A DNA stretch of 26,027 nucleotides from an uncultured Eubacteriales bacterium (GTDB lineage Bacteria > Bacillota > Clostridia > Oscillospirales > Acutalibacteraceae). The stretch lies in the NCBI GenBank assembly GCA_900316925.1, contig ONEU01000033.1:1-26027 (forward strand). The letters run 5' to 3'. The notes below the pieces were generated by a model. The model was not told the origin of the DNA, ran no database searches, and saw nothing but the letters and a program-made list of their open reading frames with translations. The position numbers and the translations under genes are program-made. Positions 1 through 7,064 of this stretch are shown in pieces (within the stretch, counting starts at the first letter, position 1; every line of letters starts with the position of its first letter).

Positions 1-399
1 GAATCCGATACTTTTTCGATATATGCGGTGTTGCCTTAAGTCTTAAAGCTAAACGTTTCAAATGTTCTTTTGATGATGACGTTTTAGCCTCCGTCATTTT
101 TAACATGTTTTCATGATTCTTTCATGCGGTTGCCCTGCTTTCTCAGCGCGGCGCCTCGCCGCTGTGTTGTCACGCTGCCGTTAGCTGCGGCGCCTTCGCT
201 CACTCTGTACGTTAAAGACGAAACTGCTATGTCGCTGACATCCGGCACGGCACAGCAGGGCTGTGAATGATCTTCCTCCGCCGCTACTCCCCTTGACGGG
301 GCGCTTGCTGGCTGTTTTTTCAGATTATTTGAGTTCCGTTTTCTATCAGAGTACCCGTGCCTGCTTTTTCCAGAATATTTTTACACTAACCCTTCTCGG
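1..399. other. Gene-free stretch, partly GC-rich and possibly structured
   Basis: I see no credible gene here; open frames on either strand lack a ribosome binding site and recognisable protein features. A weak terminator-like hairpin sits at 76-101 (ATGACG/CGTCAT followed by TTTT). From about 132 to 261 the sequence becomes GC-rich. It contains a perfect small hairpin at 148-162 (GCGGCG, loop CCT, CGCCGC), and an 8-bp inverted repeat at 132-139 and 254-261 (GCCCTGCT/AGCAGGGC) that could close the whole segment. It could be a structured RNA, the end of a repeat element or gene decay; nothing seen decides between these. Confidence 0.4.
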
Positions 400-591
400 C
401 ACGGTAATCAATGTTGACCTGCCTGTTTCCGGAGAAAACCTTTTCTGCAAAAAAGGTTTTCTCCGGATCCCTTTCCATAATTCGCTGAAAAATACACCTT
501 TCAGCAATCGGTAAACACTCACTTATCATCGTTGTTGTTAAAGAATGTGAATGAACTTTCAGGCAAGGATTGTTCAAATCTGACTTCCGTG
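400..591 (-). mobile_element. MITE-like element, copy A
   Basis: A 192-bp element, related to copies at 8271-8466 and 15297-15505 but in the opposite orientation. The ends are imperfect inverted repeats: CACGGTAATCAATGTTGA at 400-417 and, read on the minus strand from 591, CACGGAAGTCAGATTTGA. Inside lies a long hairpin at 429-466 whose arms begin CCGGAGAAAACC and end GGTTTTCTCCGG. The flanks carry a 9-bp direct repeat with one mismatch: CCTTCTCGG (391-399) and CCTTTTCGG (592-600). Shared blocks with the other copies include TTGCCTGAAAG, AACAACGATGA and GTGTTTACCGA. No coding capacity is apparent, so any movement would need a transposase supplied from elsewhere. Confidence 0.8.
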
Positions 592-718
592 CCTTTTCGG
601 AGTCCCTCCGCTTTTTCGTCAGGCTCTCCACTCTACTGTTGGAGATGAGATTGAAAACGGAATAACAATGGCCAATCAGTTGTTGATGCGCTGGGTGTAC
701 AGGTTCGTCGCTCCTTTC
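592..718. other. Short spacer between MITE copy A and bofA
   Basis: It holds no gene. A short stem, CGGAG-TCC-CTCCG followed by CTTTTT, lies at 598-615 and could be a weak plus-strand terminator, but the stem is only 5 bp. No clear terminator for the minus-strand bofA gene is visible. Confidence 0.3.
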
Positions 719-979
719 CTAAAAAAACATCTGCAGCAGGAGCATTGCCGTAACCCCAGGGATTCCCAATAGAGCGGAGCACGTCAGAGTCAGACGGCTG
801 ACCGGCATGGCTACTCCCGTGAACCCGGAGCAGAGATTCACCGCTATAAGCGCTGCGATTCCGAAAAACATATACAGCAGTACCGAGCGTATGGTGTGTC
901 CTTTCCCGGAGAGTCTTCTCAGCAGCAGCATTACCGGGATTCCGCAAAGCAGTACCGTTATCCAAATTGTATCTGTCAT
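719..979 (-). CDS. bofA: BofA-type inhibitor of pro-sigma-K processing
   Basis: An 86-residue, very hydrophobic protein with two or three membrane segments. The C-terminal segment PVSRLTLTCSALLGIPGV matches the conserved end of the BofA family (P-[IV]-N/S-x2-T...LGIPG). In Bacillus, BofA sits in the mother-cell-derived outer forespore membrane, where with SpoIVFA it holds back the protease SpoIVFB that cleaves pro-sigma-K. In many Clostridia the gene is kept without a full SpoIVF complex, so the exact role here is less certain. The ATG at 979 follows a GGGGGAATAAG ribosome binding site. The gene stands alone and diverges from murC. The length agrees with the family (about 85-90 residues). I did not find a convincing sigma-E promoter upstream. 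Confidence 0.75.
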   Translation of the reverse strand: MTDTIWITVLLCGIPVMLLLRRLSGKGHTIRSVLLYMFFGIAALIAVNLCSGFTGVAMPVSRLTLTCSALLGIPGVTAMLLLQMFF

Positions 980-1145
980 CTTATTCCCCCGTTTTTGATA
1001 TTCTTATGCGGTAAGTCCTGACAGGATGACTGGTTCTTGCCGTTAGTTTAATGTAGAATGAGACAAATTACAGGGGGTTTTGAATTTTTTCTTGTCGTAT
1101 TCAATAAATATTGGGATATGTCTTTATTTTTTTGTTTTTTTGTAA

Positions 1146-1151
1146 TATAAT
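1146..1151 (+). promoter_or_regulatory. Candidate -10 box for murC
   Basis: A perfect TATAAT, in an AT-rich tract, stands 80 bp before the murC start. No good -35 box is found at 16-18 bp (TTTATT at 1123-1128 is the nearest), so the promoter is tentative. Transcription would start near 1158. Confidence 0.4.
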
Positions 1152-1231
1152 ATATCCGTATGAGTATGCATAGATATTTCCAAATGAATCCTATCATCAT
1201 CAAGAATCATTATAGATTGGAAGTGCTTTTC

Positions 1232-2623
1232 ATGGTTGAAAATTACGCGCATCTGCTTGATAATGTCAAACGCATCCATTTTGTGGGCATCGGCGGTTCC
1301 GGTATGTGCCCGCTGGCAGAGATTCTCCACAATGAAGGCTATGAGATCACCGGTTCCGATACAGCGGAGTCCGATACCCTTGAGCGCATCCGTTCCTACG
1401 GTATTCCGGTTACCATGGGACATTTTCCCGAGAATGTGAACGGTGCTGATCTGGTGGTGTATACCGCCGCTGTCAAGCTCGATAATCCGGAGCTTGTGTC
1501 TGCTAAAACACAGAATATTCCCGCGATTGAGCGCTGTATCATGCTCGGCGCCGTGGTGGAGAAATATAAAAGCTCCGTCGCTGTCAGCGGAACGCACGGC
1601 AAAACCACTACCACTTCAATGATCACGCAGATCCTGACAATGTCCAAGCACGATCCTACTGCCATTATCGGTGCGAAGCTCCCCTTCATCGGCGGCAACA
1701 GCCGTGTGGGGCAGTCGGATTATATTGTCTGTGAGGCTTGTGAGTATGTAGATACTTTCTTACATATCTATCCCTCTATGGCTGTGATCCTGAATGTGGA
1801 CGAGGATCATCTGGATTATTTCGGGACCCTTGACAGAATCAAGGATTCCTTCAAAAAATTTATCCGTCAGACTTCTTCCTGTATCGTTATTAACGGTGAT
1901 GACCATAATTCTATGGAATGTGTGGCAGATATCATCAAGGACGGCAGCAAACAGGTTGTTACCTTCGGTTTCGGCCGCAGAAACGATTTCCGTGCCGAGA
2001 TCACCGGTGAATCCTCTGTCTGTGACAGCTTTGACCTGTATCATAAGGGCGAGAAGATCGCTTCTGTTCAGCTGAAGGTGCCGGGTAAATTCAATGTGAT
2101 GAATGCTCTGGCCGCCGCTGCTGCTACCATCACATTAGGCGTGAAGCCTGAGGATGTCACAGAAGCCCTGGCTGCTTTTTCCGGTGCACACAGACGTTTT
2201 GAGATTCTCGGAAAGCCCTGCGGTATCACCGTAGCGGATGACTTTGCGCACCACCCCACCGAGCTCAATGCCACCCTTACCACGGCAATGAGTATGGGAT
2301 TCCGTAGTGTGTGGGCAATTTTCCAGCCCCATACCTTCTCCCGGACCTATACGTTCCTCAATGAGTTTGCTGAGGTACTCTCGATTCCCGATCATGCCAT
2401 CCTTTCGGAGATCCTTCCCGTGAGAGAAACAAATACCTACAATATCTATGCAAAAGACCTGGCAGAAAAGATCGACGGCTGCGTCTGGTTCAAGACCTTT
2501 GAAGAGATCGCAGATTATGTGACGAAAAAAGCAAAGCCGGGGGATCTGATCATTACCATTGGCGGCGGCAATGTTTATATGTGCGCCAACATGATTATGA
2601 AGAAGCTCAGCGGTCAGGATTGA
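1232..2623 (+). CDS. murC: UDP-N-acetylmuramate--L-alanine ligase (MurC)
   Basis: This cytoplasmic Mur ligase adds L-alanine to UDP-MurNAc using ATP, the first amino acid of the peptidoglycan stem peptide. The 463-residue protein has the usual three domains. The Rossmann N-terminus carries GIGGSG near residue 19, which is typical of MurC rather than MurD/E/F. The ATP loop GTHGKTTTT lies near residue 120, and the C-terminal ligase motif DDFAHHPTE is present. I chose the ATG at 1232 because GGAAG lies 8 bp upstream and the family begins shortly before the glycine-rich loop. An in-frame ATG at 1160 would add 24 residues, has no ribosome binding site and falls at the predicted transcription start. 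The polyamine genes follow with a 31-bp gap, so co-transcription is plausible, which is not a usual murC setting. Confidence 0.95.
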   Translation: MVENYAHLLDNVKRIHFVGIGGSGMCPLAEILHNEGYEITGSDTAESDTLERIRSYGIPVTMGHFPENVNGADLVVYTAAVKLDNPELVSAKTQNIPAIERCIMLGAVVEKYKSSVAVSGTHGKTTTTSMITQILTMSKHDPTAIIGAKLPFIGGNSRVGQSDYIVCEACEYVDTFLHIYPSMAVILNVDEDHLDYFGTLDRIKDSFKKFIRQTSSCIVINGDDHNSMECVADIIKDGSKQVVTFGFGRRNDFRAEITGESSVCDSFDLYHKGEKIASVQLKVPGKFNVMNALAAAAATITLGVKPEDVTEALAAFSGAHRRFEILGKPCGITVADDFAHHPTELNATLTTAMSMGFRSVWAIFQPHTFSRTYTFLNEFAEVLSIPDHAILSEILPVRETNTYNIYAKDLAEKIDGCVWFKTFEEIADYVTKKAKPGDLIITIGGGNVYMCANMIMKKLSGQD

Positions 2624-2654
2624 CAGAATAATAAATAAGGGCGTGAGAGTAAAA

Positions 2655-3464
2655 TTGGAAAAAAGATTAAAGCTTTACGGATTCAATAATCTGAAAAAAA
2701 CACTCAGTTTTAATATCTATGATGTGTGCTATGCCAAGACGGAGCGTGAGCAGAAGGATTATATTGCATATATTGACGAGCAGTATAATTCCGACAGACT
2801 GACAAATATTCTCTGTCAGGTGACCGAGATGATCGGTGCGACGGTGCTGAATATCTCCAAGCAGGATTATGACCCGCAGGGTGCCAGCGTGACGCTGCTC
2901 ATCTCTGAAAAGGGTCTGCCGGAGAAAATCGACGAATCCTGCAACTGCGGGAAGTATGCGGCCAACTTTTTTGCCGGTGAGGCCATTGCTGCCCATCTGG
3001 ACAAGAGTCATGTGACGGTGCATACCTATCCCGAATATCATCCCGATAATGCCATCGCAACCTTCCGGGTGGATATTGACGTATCTACCTGCGGCACCAT
3101 CTCCCCGCTGAATACCCTTGATTTTCTGATCGACAGCTTTGACTCGGATATCATCACGATTGACTACCGGGTTCGGGGCTTTACCAGAGATACTGAGGGC
3201 AGAAAGCTGTTTATTGACCATAAGATCACTTCCATTCAGGATTATATCAAGGATGAGACGCTGAAACGCTATGATACGGTGGACATCAATGTTTATCAGG
3301 CGAATATCTTCCATACCCAGCTGCTCATCAAGGAACTGGAACTGCAGAACTATCTGTTCAAGACGGATGTGTATGAGATCCCGCCCAAGGAAAGACTGGC
3401 CATCTCGAATAGCCTGAGACGTGAAATGATTGAAATATTCAGCGGCTCGAATGTTTATGAGTAA
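2655..3464 (+). CDS. speD: S-adenosylmethionine decarboxylase proenzyme (E. coli type)
   Basis: This pyruvoyl enzyme decarboxylates S-adenosylmethionine to give the aminopropyl donor for spermidine synthase. The sequence closely follows E. coli SpeD, including the start (LKLYGFNNL, LSFNIYD.CYAKT), the self-cleavage site LDKSH (Ser about 118, which becomes the pyruvoyl group) and the block ITIDYRVRGFTRD. It therefore belongs to the larger E. coli-like class, not the short Bacillus/Thermotoga SpeH class. The TTG at 2655 is preferred as start. TAAGGGCGTGA at 2636-2646 matches the ribosome-binding consensus at 9 of 11 positions and lies 8 bp upstream, and the resulting N-terminus aligns with E. 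coli. A GTG at 2643 would sit inside that site. The protein has 269 residues. It stands second after murC and is followed 12 bp later by the decarboxylase. Confidence 0.93.
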   Translation: MEKRLKLYGFNNLKKTLSFNIYDVCYAKTEREQKDYIAYIDEQYNSDRLTNILCQVTEMIGATVLNISKQDYDPQGASVTLLISEKGLPEKIDESCNCGKYAANFFAGEAIAAHLDKSHVTVHTYPEYHPDNAIATFRVDIDVSTCGTISPLNTLDFLIDSFDSDIITIDYRVRGFTRDTEGRKLFIDHKITSIQDYIKDETLKRYDTVDINVYQANIFHTQLLIKELELQNYLFKTDVYEIPPKERLAISNSLRREMIEIFSGSNVYE

Positions 3465-3476
3465 CGGAGAATGAAC

Positions 3477-4928
3477 ATGAAGCTTGATCAAAGCCGTGCG
3501 CCCGTTTTCGAGGCACTGCAGGAATACAGAGAAAACAGAATTGTCTCCTTTGATGTGCCCGGCCACAAGCAGGGAAAGGGAAATCCGGAGCTGACGGGCT
3601 TTCTGGGAAAGCAATGCATGAGTGTGGATGTCAATTCCATGAAGCCTTTGGATAACCTGTGCCATCCGGTGAGCGTGATCAAGGAAGCGGAGGAACTGAT
3701 GGCCGATGCTTTTGGCGCCGCTCATGCCTTCTTTATGGTGAACGGTACTTCCAGTGCGGTTCAGGCGATGGTAATGAGCGTGTGTAAGCGCGGTGATAAG
3801 ATCATCATGCCCAGAAACGTCCACCGCAGCAGCATCAACGCCCTGATTGTCTGCGGTGCCGTACCGGTGTATGTGAATCCCGGCGTCAACAAGCGGCTGG
3901 GAATCCCGCTTGGTATGTCAGTGGAGTCGATTAAAAAGGCCATTGCGGAGCATCCCGATGCAAAAGCCATTATTGTCAACAATCCTACCTATTACGGCGT
4001 GTGCTCCAATCTGCGTGAGATCGTCAAGCTCGCACATGAAGCCGGGATGAAGGTGCTGGTGGATGAAGCCCACGGAACACATTTCTACTTCGGGGATTAT
4101 ATGCCGCTGTCGGCTATGAGTGTGGGTGCGGACATGGCGGCGGTGAGTATGCATAAAACAGGCGGTTCTCTGACGCAGAGCTCTGCCCTGCTGCTTGGCC
4201 CGGATATCTCTGAAGGCTATGTGAGACAGATCATCAACCTCACACAGACGACCAGCGCTTCTTATCTGCTGATGGCATCATTGGATATCTCCCGCAAGAA
4301 CCTGGCGCTCAACGGCAGAAAAATATTTGAATATGTCACCGAGCTTGCTGCCTACGGGAGAAGCGAGATCAATAAACTCGGAGGTCTGTATGCCTTTTCC
4401 CGTGAGCTGATCGACGGCGACACTATCTTTGATTTTGACCCGACGAAAATTTCCGTGCATACCAGGGATATCGGTCTGGCCGGCATTGAAGTCTACGATA
4501 TCCTGCGTGACCGCTACGATATTCAGATTGAGTTCGGTGATATCGGCAATATTCTGGCAATCGTGTCGGTGGGTGACAAGATTCTGAATGTGGAACGGCT
4601 CATTTCGGCCTTGTATGAGGTCAAGCGGCTCTATTCCAAGGATTCCGCCGGTATGCTCGACCACGAATATATTGAACCTGTGGTGATCTGTTCGCCGCAG
4701 GAGGCTTTCTACGCCGAAAAACAGCAGCTTCCCCTGAAGGAAACAGTCGGCAGGATCTGTGCCGAATTTGTGATGTGCTATCCGCCCGGTATTCCCATTT
4801 TGGCGCCCGGTGAGCTGATTACCAAGGACGCACTGGAATACATCATCTATGCAAAAGCAAAGGGCTGTAACCTGACCGGCGCTGAGGACATCAATACCGA
4901 AAAAATCAATATTATGCTTGAAAAATGA
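3477..4928 (+). CDS. PLP-dependent arginine/ornithine/lysine decarboxylase
   Basis: A 483-residue fold-type I pyridoxal-phosphate decarboxylase of the Bacillus SpeA/YaaO kind, lacking the N-terminal wing domain of the large enterobacterial enzymes. Visible marks are VPGHKQGKG near the N-terminus, the cofactor-binding block NGTSSAVQA, the aspartate motif VDEAHGTH, and the Schiff-base lysine in SMHKTGGS (Lys 227). The C-terminal domain contains YPPGIPILAPGE. Substrate cannot be read safely from sequence; arginine (giving agmatine) is the likeliest given Bacillus SpeA and the surrounding polyamine genes, with lysine or ornithine as alternatives. The start at 3477 is preferred because ACGGAGA at 3465-3471 overlaps the first ATG (3471) but is properly spaced from the second. 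It probably supplies the amine acceptor used by the downstream enzymes. Confidence 0.88.
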   Translation: MKLDQSRAPVFEALQEYRENRIVSFDVPGHKQGKGNPELTGFLGKQCMSVDVNSMKPLDNLCHPVSVIKEAEELMADAFGAAHAFFMVNGTSSAVQAMVMSVCKRGDKIIMPRNVHRSSINALIVCGAVPVYVNPGVNKRLGIPLGMSVESIKKAIAEHPDAKAIIVNNPTYYGVCSNLREIVKLAHEAGMKVLVDEAHGTHFYFGDYMPLSAMSVGADMAAVSMHKTGGSLTQSSALLLGPDISEGYVRQIINLTQTTSASYLLMASLDISRKNLALNGRKIFEYVTELAAYGRSEINKLGGLYAFSRELIDGDTIFDFDPTKISVHTRDIGLAGIEVYDILRDRYDIQIEFGDIGNILAIVSVGDKILNVERLISALYEVKRLYSKDSAGMLDHEYIEPVVICSPQEAFYAEKQQLPLKETVGRICAEFVMCYPPGIPILAPGELITKDALEYIIYAKAKGCNLTGAEDINTEKINIMLEK

Positions 4929-4939
4929 GGTGAACGGAT

Positions 4940-5794
4940 TTGGAAATGTGGTATACCGAGGAACAAACCAATAATGTGCGGTTCTCCATCCGCTGTGACA
5001 AACAGAAATACTCTGCTCAGTCTGATTTTCAGCGCATCGAGGTTTTCAGCACACCGGAATTTGGCGATATCCTCGTGTTGGATGACCGCATCATGCTGAC
5101 ACAGAAGGATGAATTTATCTACCATGAGATGATTACTCATGTACCGATGGCGGTGAATCCCGACATCCGGAATGTGCTGGTGATCGGCGCCGGTGACGGC
5201 GGGACCGTCCGTGAGTTGGCAAAATACAGGACCGTGGAGAATATTGATATGGTGGAGATCGACCGTATGGTTGTGGATGCCTGCAAGGAGTATCTTCCCA
5301 CGGTGGCCTGTAAACTGGATGATCCCAGGGTGCATATCTATATTGACGACGGTCTCCGTTTTGTCAGAAGTGTGCACGAAAAATATGATCTCATTATTGT
5401 GGATTCCACCGATCCCTTCGGACCCGGTGAGGGACTGTTTACCTCGGAATTTTACGGCAACTGCTATAAGGCCCTCAACCAGGACGGTATCCTGGTGAAC
5501 CAGCATGAAAGTCCCTTCTATAAAAGCTATGCCCGTTCCATGAAACAGGCGCACAAGAAAATCTTGCAGTTCTTCCCTGTCTGCAAGGTCTATCAGGCGC
5601 ATATCCCCACCTATCCCTCCGGTCACTGGCTGTTTGGATTTGCTTCCAAGAAGTACCATCCTACTCACGATCTGGATGAGGGACGTTGGAACAGGCTGTC
5701 AATTGACACCAACTATTACAATACCCGTCTTCATAAGGGCTGTTTCTCGCTGCCGACGTATGTGACGAAACAGCTGATGGAAGGTGAATATTAA
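4940..5794 (+). CDS. speE: Polyamine aminopropyltransferase (spermidine synthase)
   Basis: It transfers the aminopropyl group of decarboxylated AdoMet, made by SpeD, to an amine acceptor, normally putrescine. The 284-residue length and sequence follow Bacillus SpeE: MWYTEEQT at the start, the AdoMet-binding loop GAGDGG, the catalytic block VDSTDPFGPG with its aspartates, and IPTYPSG.W near the C-terminus. The TTG at 4940 is preferred because GAGGTGA (4927-4933) lies 6 bp upstream; the ATG two codons later would be 12 bp away. Some relatives aminopropylate agmatine, which would fit if the preceding enzyme decarboxylates arginine, but I cannot distinguish acceptors from sequence. The gene starts 11 bp after its predecessor and ends 25 bp before the next, so it lies inside the operon. 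Confidence 0.93.
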   Translation: MEMWYTEEQTNNVRFSIRCDKQKYSAQSDFQRIEVFSTPEFGDILVLDDRIMLTQKDEFIYHEMITHVPMAVNPDIRNVLVIGAGDGGTVRELAKYRTVENIDMVEIDRMVVDACKEYLPTVACKLDDPRVHIYIDDGLRFVRSVHEKYDLIIVDSTDPFGPGEGLFTSEFYGNCYKALNQDGILVNQHESPFYKSYARSMKQAHKKILQFFPVCKVYQAHIPTYPSGHWLFGFASKKYHPTHDLDEGRWNRLSIDTNYYNTRLHKGCFSLPTYVTKQLMEGEY

Positions 5795-5819
5795 CGATAT
5801 CAAAATGGAGGTAATGAAA

Positions 5820-7019
5820 ATGGGAAAGGCATTAATTATCGGAGCAGGAGGCGTGGCAAGCGTTTGTATCCACAAGTGCTGCCAGAATCCTGATGTGTTT
5901 GAGGAGATCTGCATTGCCAGCCGTACCAAATCAAAGTGCGATGCGCTCAAGGAGAAGCTTGACGGCGGTAAGACAAAAATCTCTACGGCTCAGGTGAATG
6001 CGGATAACGTTGATGAGCTGATCGCTCTGATTAACAGCTTCAAGCCGGACGTGGTGATCAATCTTGCTCTCCCCTACCAGGATCTGACCATCATGGATGC
6101 CTGTCTGGCAACCAGGGTCAACTATGTCGATACGGCAAACTATGAGCCCCTCGATACCGCAAAGTTTGAGTATAAGTGGCAGTGGGCTTATCGTGAGCGT
6201 TTTGAGCAGGCCGGTATCACCGCGCTGCTGGGAAGCGGGTTTGATCCGGGTGTGACCGGTGTGTTCAGTGCCTATGCCATGAAGCATGAGTTTGACGAGA
6301 TCAATTACATTGATATCCTCGACTGCAATGCCGGCGACCACGGTTATCCTTTTGCCACCAACTTCAATCCCGAAATCAATATCCGCGAGGTTTCCGCTAA
6401 GGGAAGCTATATCGAGGACGGTAAATGGGTGGAGACGGAGCCCATGGAGATCAAGAGAGTGTATAATTTCCCGGAGATCGGCGAAAAGGATATGTACCTG
6501 CTGCACCATGAGGAGCTGGAATCCTTGGCGCTCAATATCAAGGGTATCAAGCGTATCCGCTTCTTTATGACCTTCGGACAGAGCTATCTGACGCACCTGA
6601 AATGTCTGGAAAATGTCGGTATGACTTCCATTGAGCCGATCGACTTTGAAGGCAAGAAGATCGTTCCGCTGCAGTTCCTCAAGGCTGTTCTGCCCGATCC
6701 TGCTTCTCTGGGTCCGAGAACCAAGGGTAAGACCAATATCGGTTGTATCTTCATCGGCAAGAAGGACGGCAAGGACAAGACCTACTATCTCTATAACGTC
6801 TGCGACCATGAGGAATGCTACAAGGAAGTCGGTTCACAGGCAGTTTCCTATACGACCGGCGTTCCTGCTATGATCGGTGCCGCCATGCTCCTGACCGGAA
6901 AATGGAACAAGCCCGGTGTGCACAATATTGAAGAGTTTGATCCCGATCCCTTCATGGAGGATCTCAATAAGTTTGGTCTCCCCTGGAAGGAGAGCTATGA
7001 TCCCGAATTGGTAGACTGA
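5820..7019 (+). CDS. Carboxy(nor)spermidine dehydrogenase, saccharopine dehydrogenase family
   Basis: A 399-residue NAD(P)-dependent enzyme with a Rossmann start ALIIGAGGVASV and the block EICIASRTKSKCDAL typical of the LYS1-like carboxynorspermidine/carboxyspermidine dehydrogenases. These reductively condense aspartate semialdehyde with diaminopropane, putrescine or (in a related route) agmatine. Other family-like segments are LLGSGFDPGVTGVF, DCNAGDHGYPFATNFNPEIN and QAVSYTTGVPA. The start at 5820 lies 8 bp after GGAGG (5807-5811); ATGs at 5784 and 5814 are badly placed for that site. It is last in the operon and is closed by the hairpin at 7029-7058. The partner decarboxylase (NspC/CASDC), usually next to this gene, is absent from the window. 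True saccharopine dehydrogenase of lysine metabolism is a less likely alternative. Confidence 0.85.
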   Translation: MGKALIIGAGGVASVCIHKCCQNPDVFEEICIASRTKSKCDALKEKLDGGKTKISTAQVNADNVDELIALINSFKPDVVINLALPYQDLTIMDACLATRVNYVDTANYEPLDTAKFEYKWQWAYRERFEQAGITALLGSGFDPGVTGVFSAYAMKHEFDEINYIDILDCNAGDHGYPFATNFNPEINIREVSAKGSYIEDGKWVETEPMEIKRVYNFPEIGEKDMYLLHHEELESLALNIKGIKRIRFFMTFGQSYLTHLKCLENVGMTSIEPIDFEGKKIVPLQFLKAVLPDPASLGPRTKGKTNIGCIFIGKKDGKDKTYYLYNVCDHEECYKEVGSQAVSYTTGVPAMIGAAMLLTGKWNKPGVHNIEEFDPDPFMEDLNKFGLPWKESYDPELVD

Positions 7020-7028
7020 TATGATAAT

Positions 7029-7064
7029 GCCCCGTCAACCGTAATGGATTGACGGGGCTTGTTT
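7029..7064 (+). terminator. Terminator of the polyamine operon
   Basis: A perfect 10-bp stem GCCCCGTCAA/TTGACGGGGC with a 10-base loop is followed by TTGTTTT. It begins 9 bp after the dehydrogenase stop. The T tract runs into the stop codon of the convergent minus-strand gene. Confidence 0.9.

Noticed and set aside
400..591. CRISPR array or tandem repeat interpretation of the recurring sequences
   Set aside because: The copies are thousands of bases apart, about 200 bp long, with terminal inverted repeats and target duplications, and no spacer-repeat periodicity.
1160..1231. Extended N-terminus for MurC from an upstream ATG
   Set aside because: There is no ribosome binding site, it lies at the predicted transcription start, and the family starts at about 1232.
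2667..3824. Long minus-strand open frame opposite speD and the decarboxylase (385 codons)
   Set aside because: It is a shadow of two well-recognised plus-strand genes, and its product has no coherent domain pattern.
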